Both the position numbers and the translations under genes were made by a program. Source: Methanobacteriaceae archaeon UBA349 (lineage in GTDB: Archaea; Methanobacteriota; Methanobacteria; Methanobacteriales; Methanobacteriaceae). From it: a DNA stretch of 14,683 bases. The stretch is taken from NCBI GenBank assembly GCA_002509745.1, contig DAWK01000048.1, positions 1 to 14,683 on the forward strand, given 5' to 3'. Positions 14,663 to 14,683 of this stretch are shown here, in pieces; the first letter of the stretch is position 1, and the number at the start of each line of letters is the position of its first letter. Below the pieces are notes generated by a model, which saw only the letters and a list, made by a program, of their open reading frames with translations, did no database searches and was not told where the DNA came from.

Positions 14663-14683
14663 ATGAAAGTAGTAGTAATTGGT
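14663..14683 (+). CDS. Start of a Rossmann-fold protein (3'-truncated by the window)
   Basis: Only seven codons are present: ATG followed by KVVVIG, the first beta strand and first glycine typical of a dinucleotide-binding fold. AGGAG lies 11 nt before the ATG. It is divergent from the ars operon. It could be an FAD/NAD-dependent oxidoreductase or another nucleotide-binding enzyme; the sequence is too short to tell. Confidence 0.5.

Overview
The window looks like chromosome of an AT-rich methanogenic archaeon, most probably a Methanobacteriales (Methanobacterium-like) genome. This rests on several signs: AT-rich intergenic DNA with archaeal TATA boxes (TTTATATA type), GGTGA/GAGG ribosome-binding sites, frequent TTG/GTG start candidates, and methanogen-typical families (a DUF166 protein, an archaeal site-2 protease with PDZ domain, a PF04060-type Fe-S protein, ArsM). 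The species call is inference; no rRNA or methanogenesis marker is present.

Layout. (1) 1-462, plus strand: the 3' part of a membrane lipid/polyprenol kinase gene, cut by the window edge. (2) 613-4088, minus strand: a three-gene ABC-2 exporter (ATPase, then two related permeases). (3) 4423-7051, plus strand: moeA (molybdopterin/tungstopterin cofactor insertion) and a membrane site-2 metalloprotease, each with its own leader. (4) 7137-9153, minus strand: a compact operon of TusD-, TusC- and TusB-like (DsrE/F/H) proteins, with an Fe-S protein between TusC and TusB and a 58-residue zinc-ribbon gene at the end. The zinc-ribbon gene is easily missed because of its size. (5) 9289-14330, minus strand: an arsenic-resistance operon reading arsM, Fe-S oxidoreductase (broken), small zinc ribbon, arsR, DGC-domain protein, arsC, DUF166 protein, acr3 (broken). 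(6) 14663-end, plus strand: the first seven codons of a divergent gene starting with a Rossmann-like strand.

How the genes work together. The ars operon starts from a TTTATATA box at 14445-14452. Two palindromic 23-bp half-repeats lie 27 bp apart just downstream, where ArsR would be expected to bind and block transcription. ArsC would reduce arsenate and ArsM would methylate the arsenite. However, the efflux pump acr3 carries an out-of-frame deletion of about 70 bp at a GAACT microhomology plus a one-base loss. The Fe-S oxidoreductase carries a one-base loss and an in-frame TAA. If these lesions are real, the strain retains reduction and methylation but has lost this arsenite pump.

The points most worth a second look are: the TusBCD-like operon that has an Fe-S protein and a zinc ribbon but no TusE/DsrC; the two paralogous zinc ribbons (KVYKT family), one in each operon; the tandem ars operator; the Cys-x-Cys acidic tail on the broken Fe-S protein; and the DUF166 and DGC proteins embedded in the ars operon.
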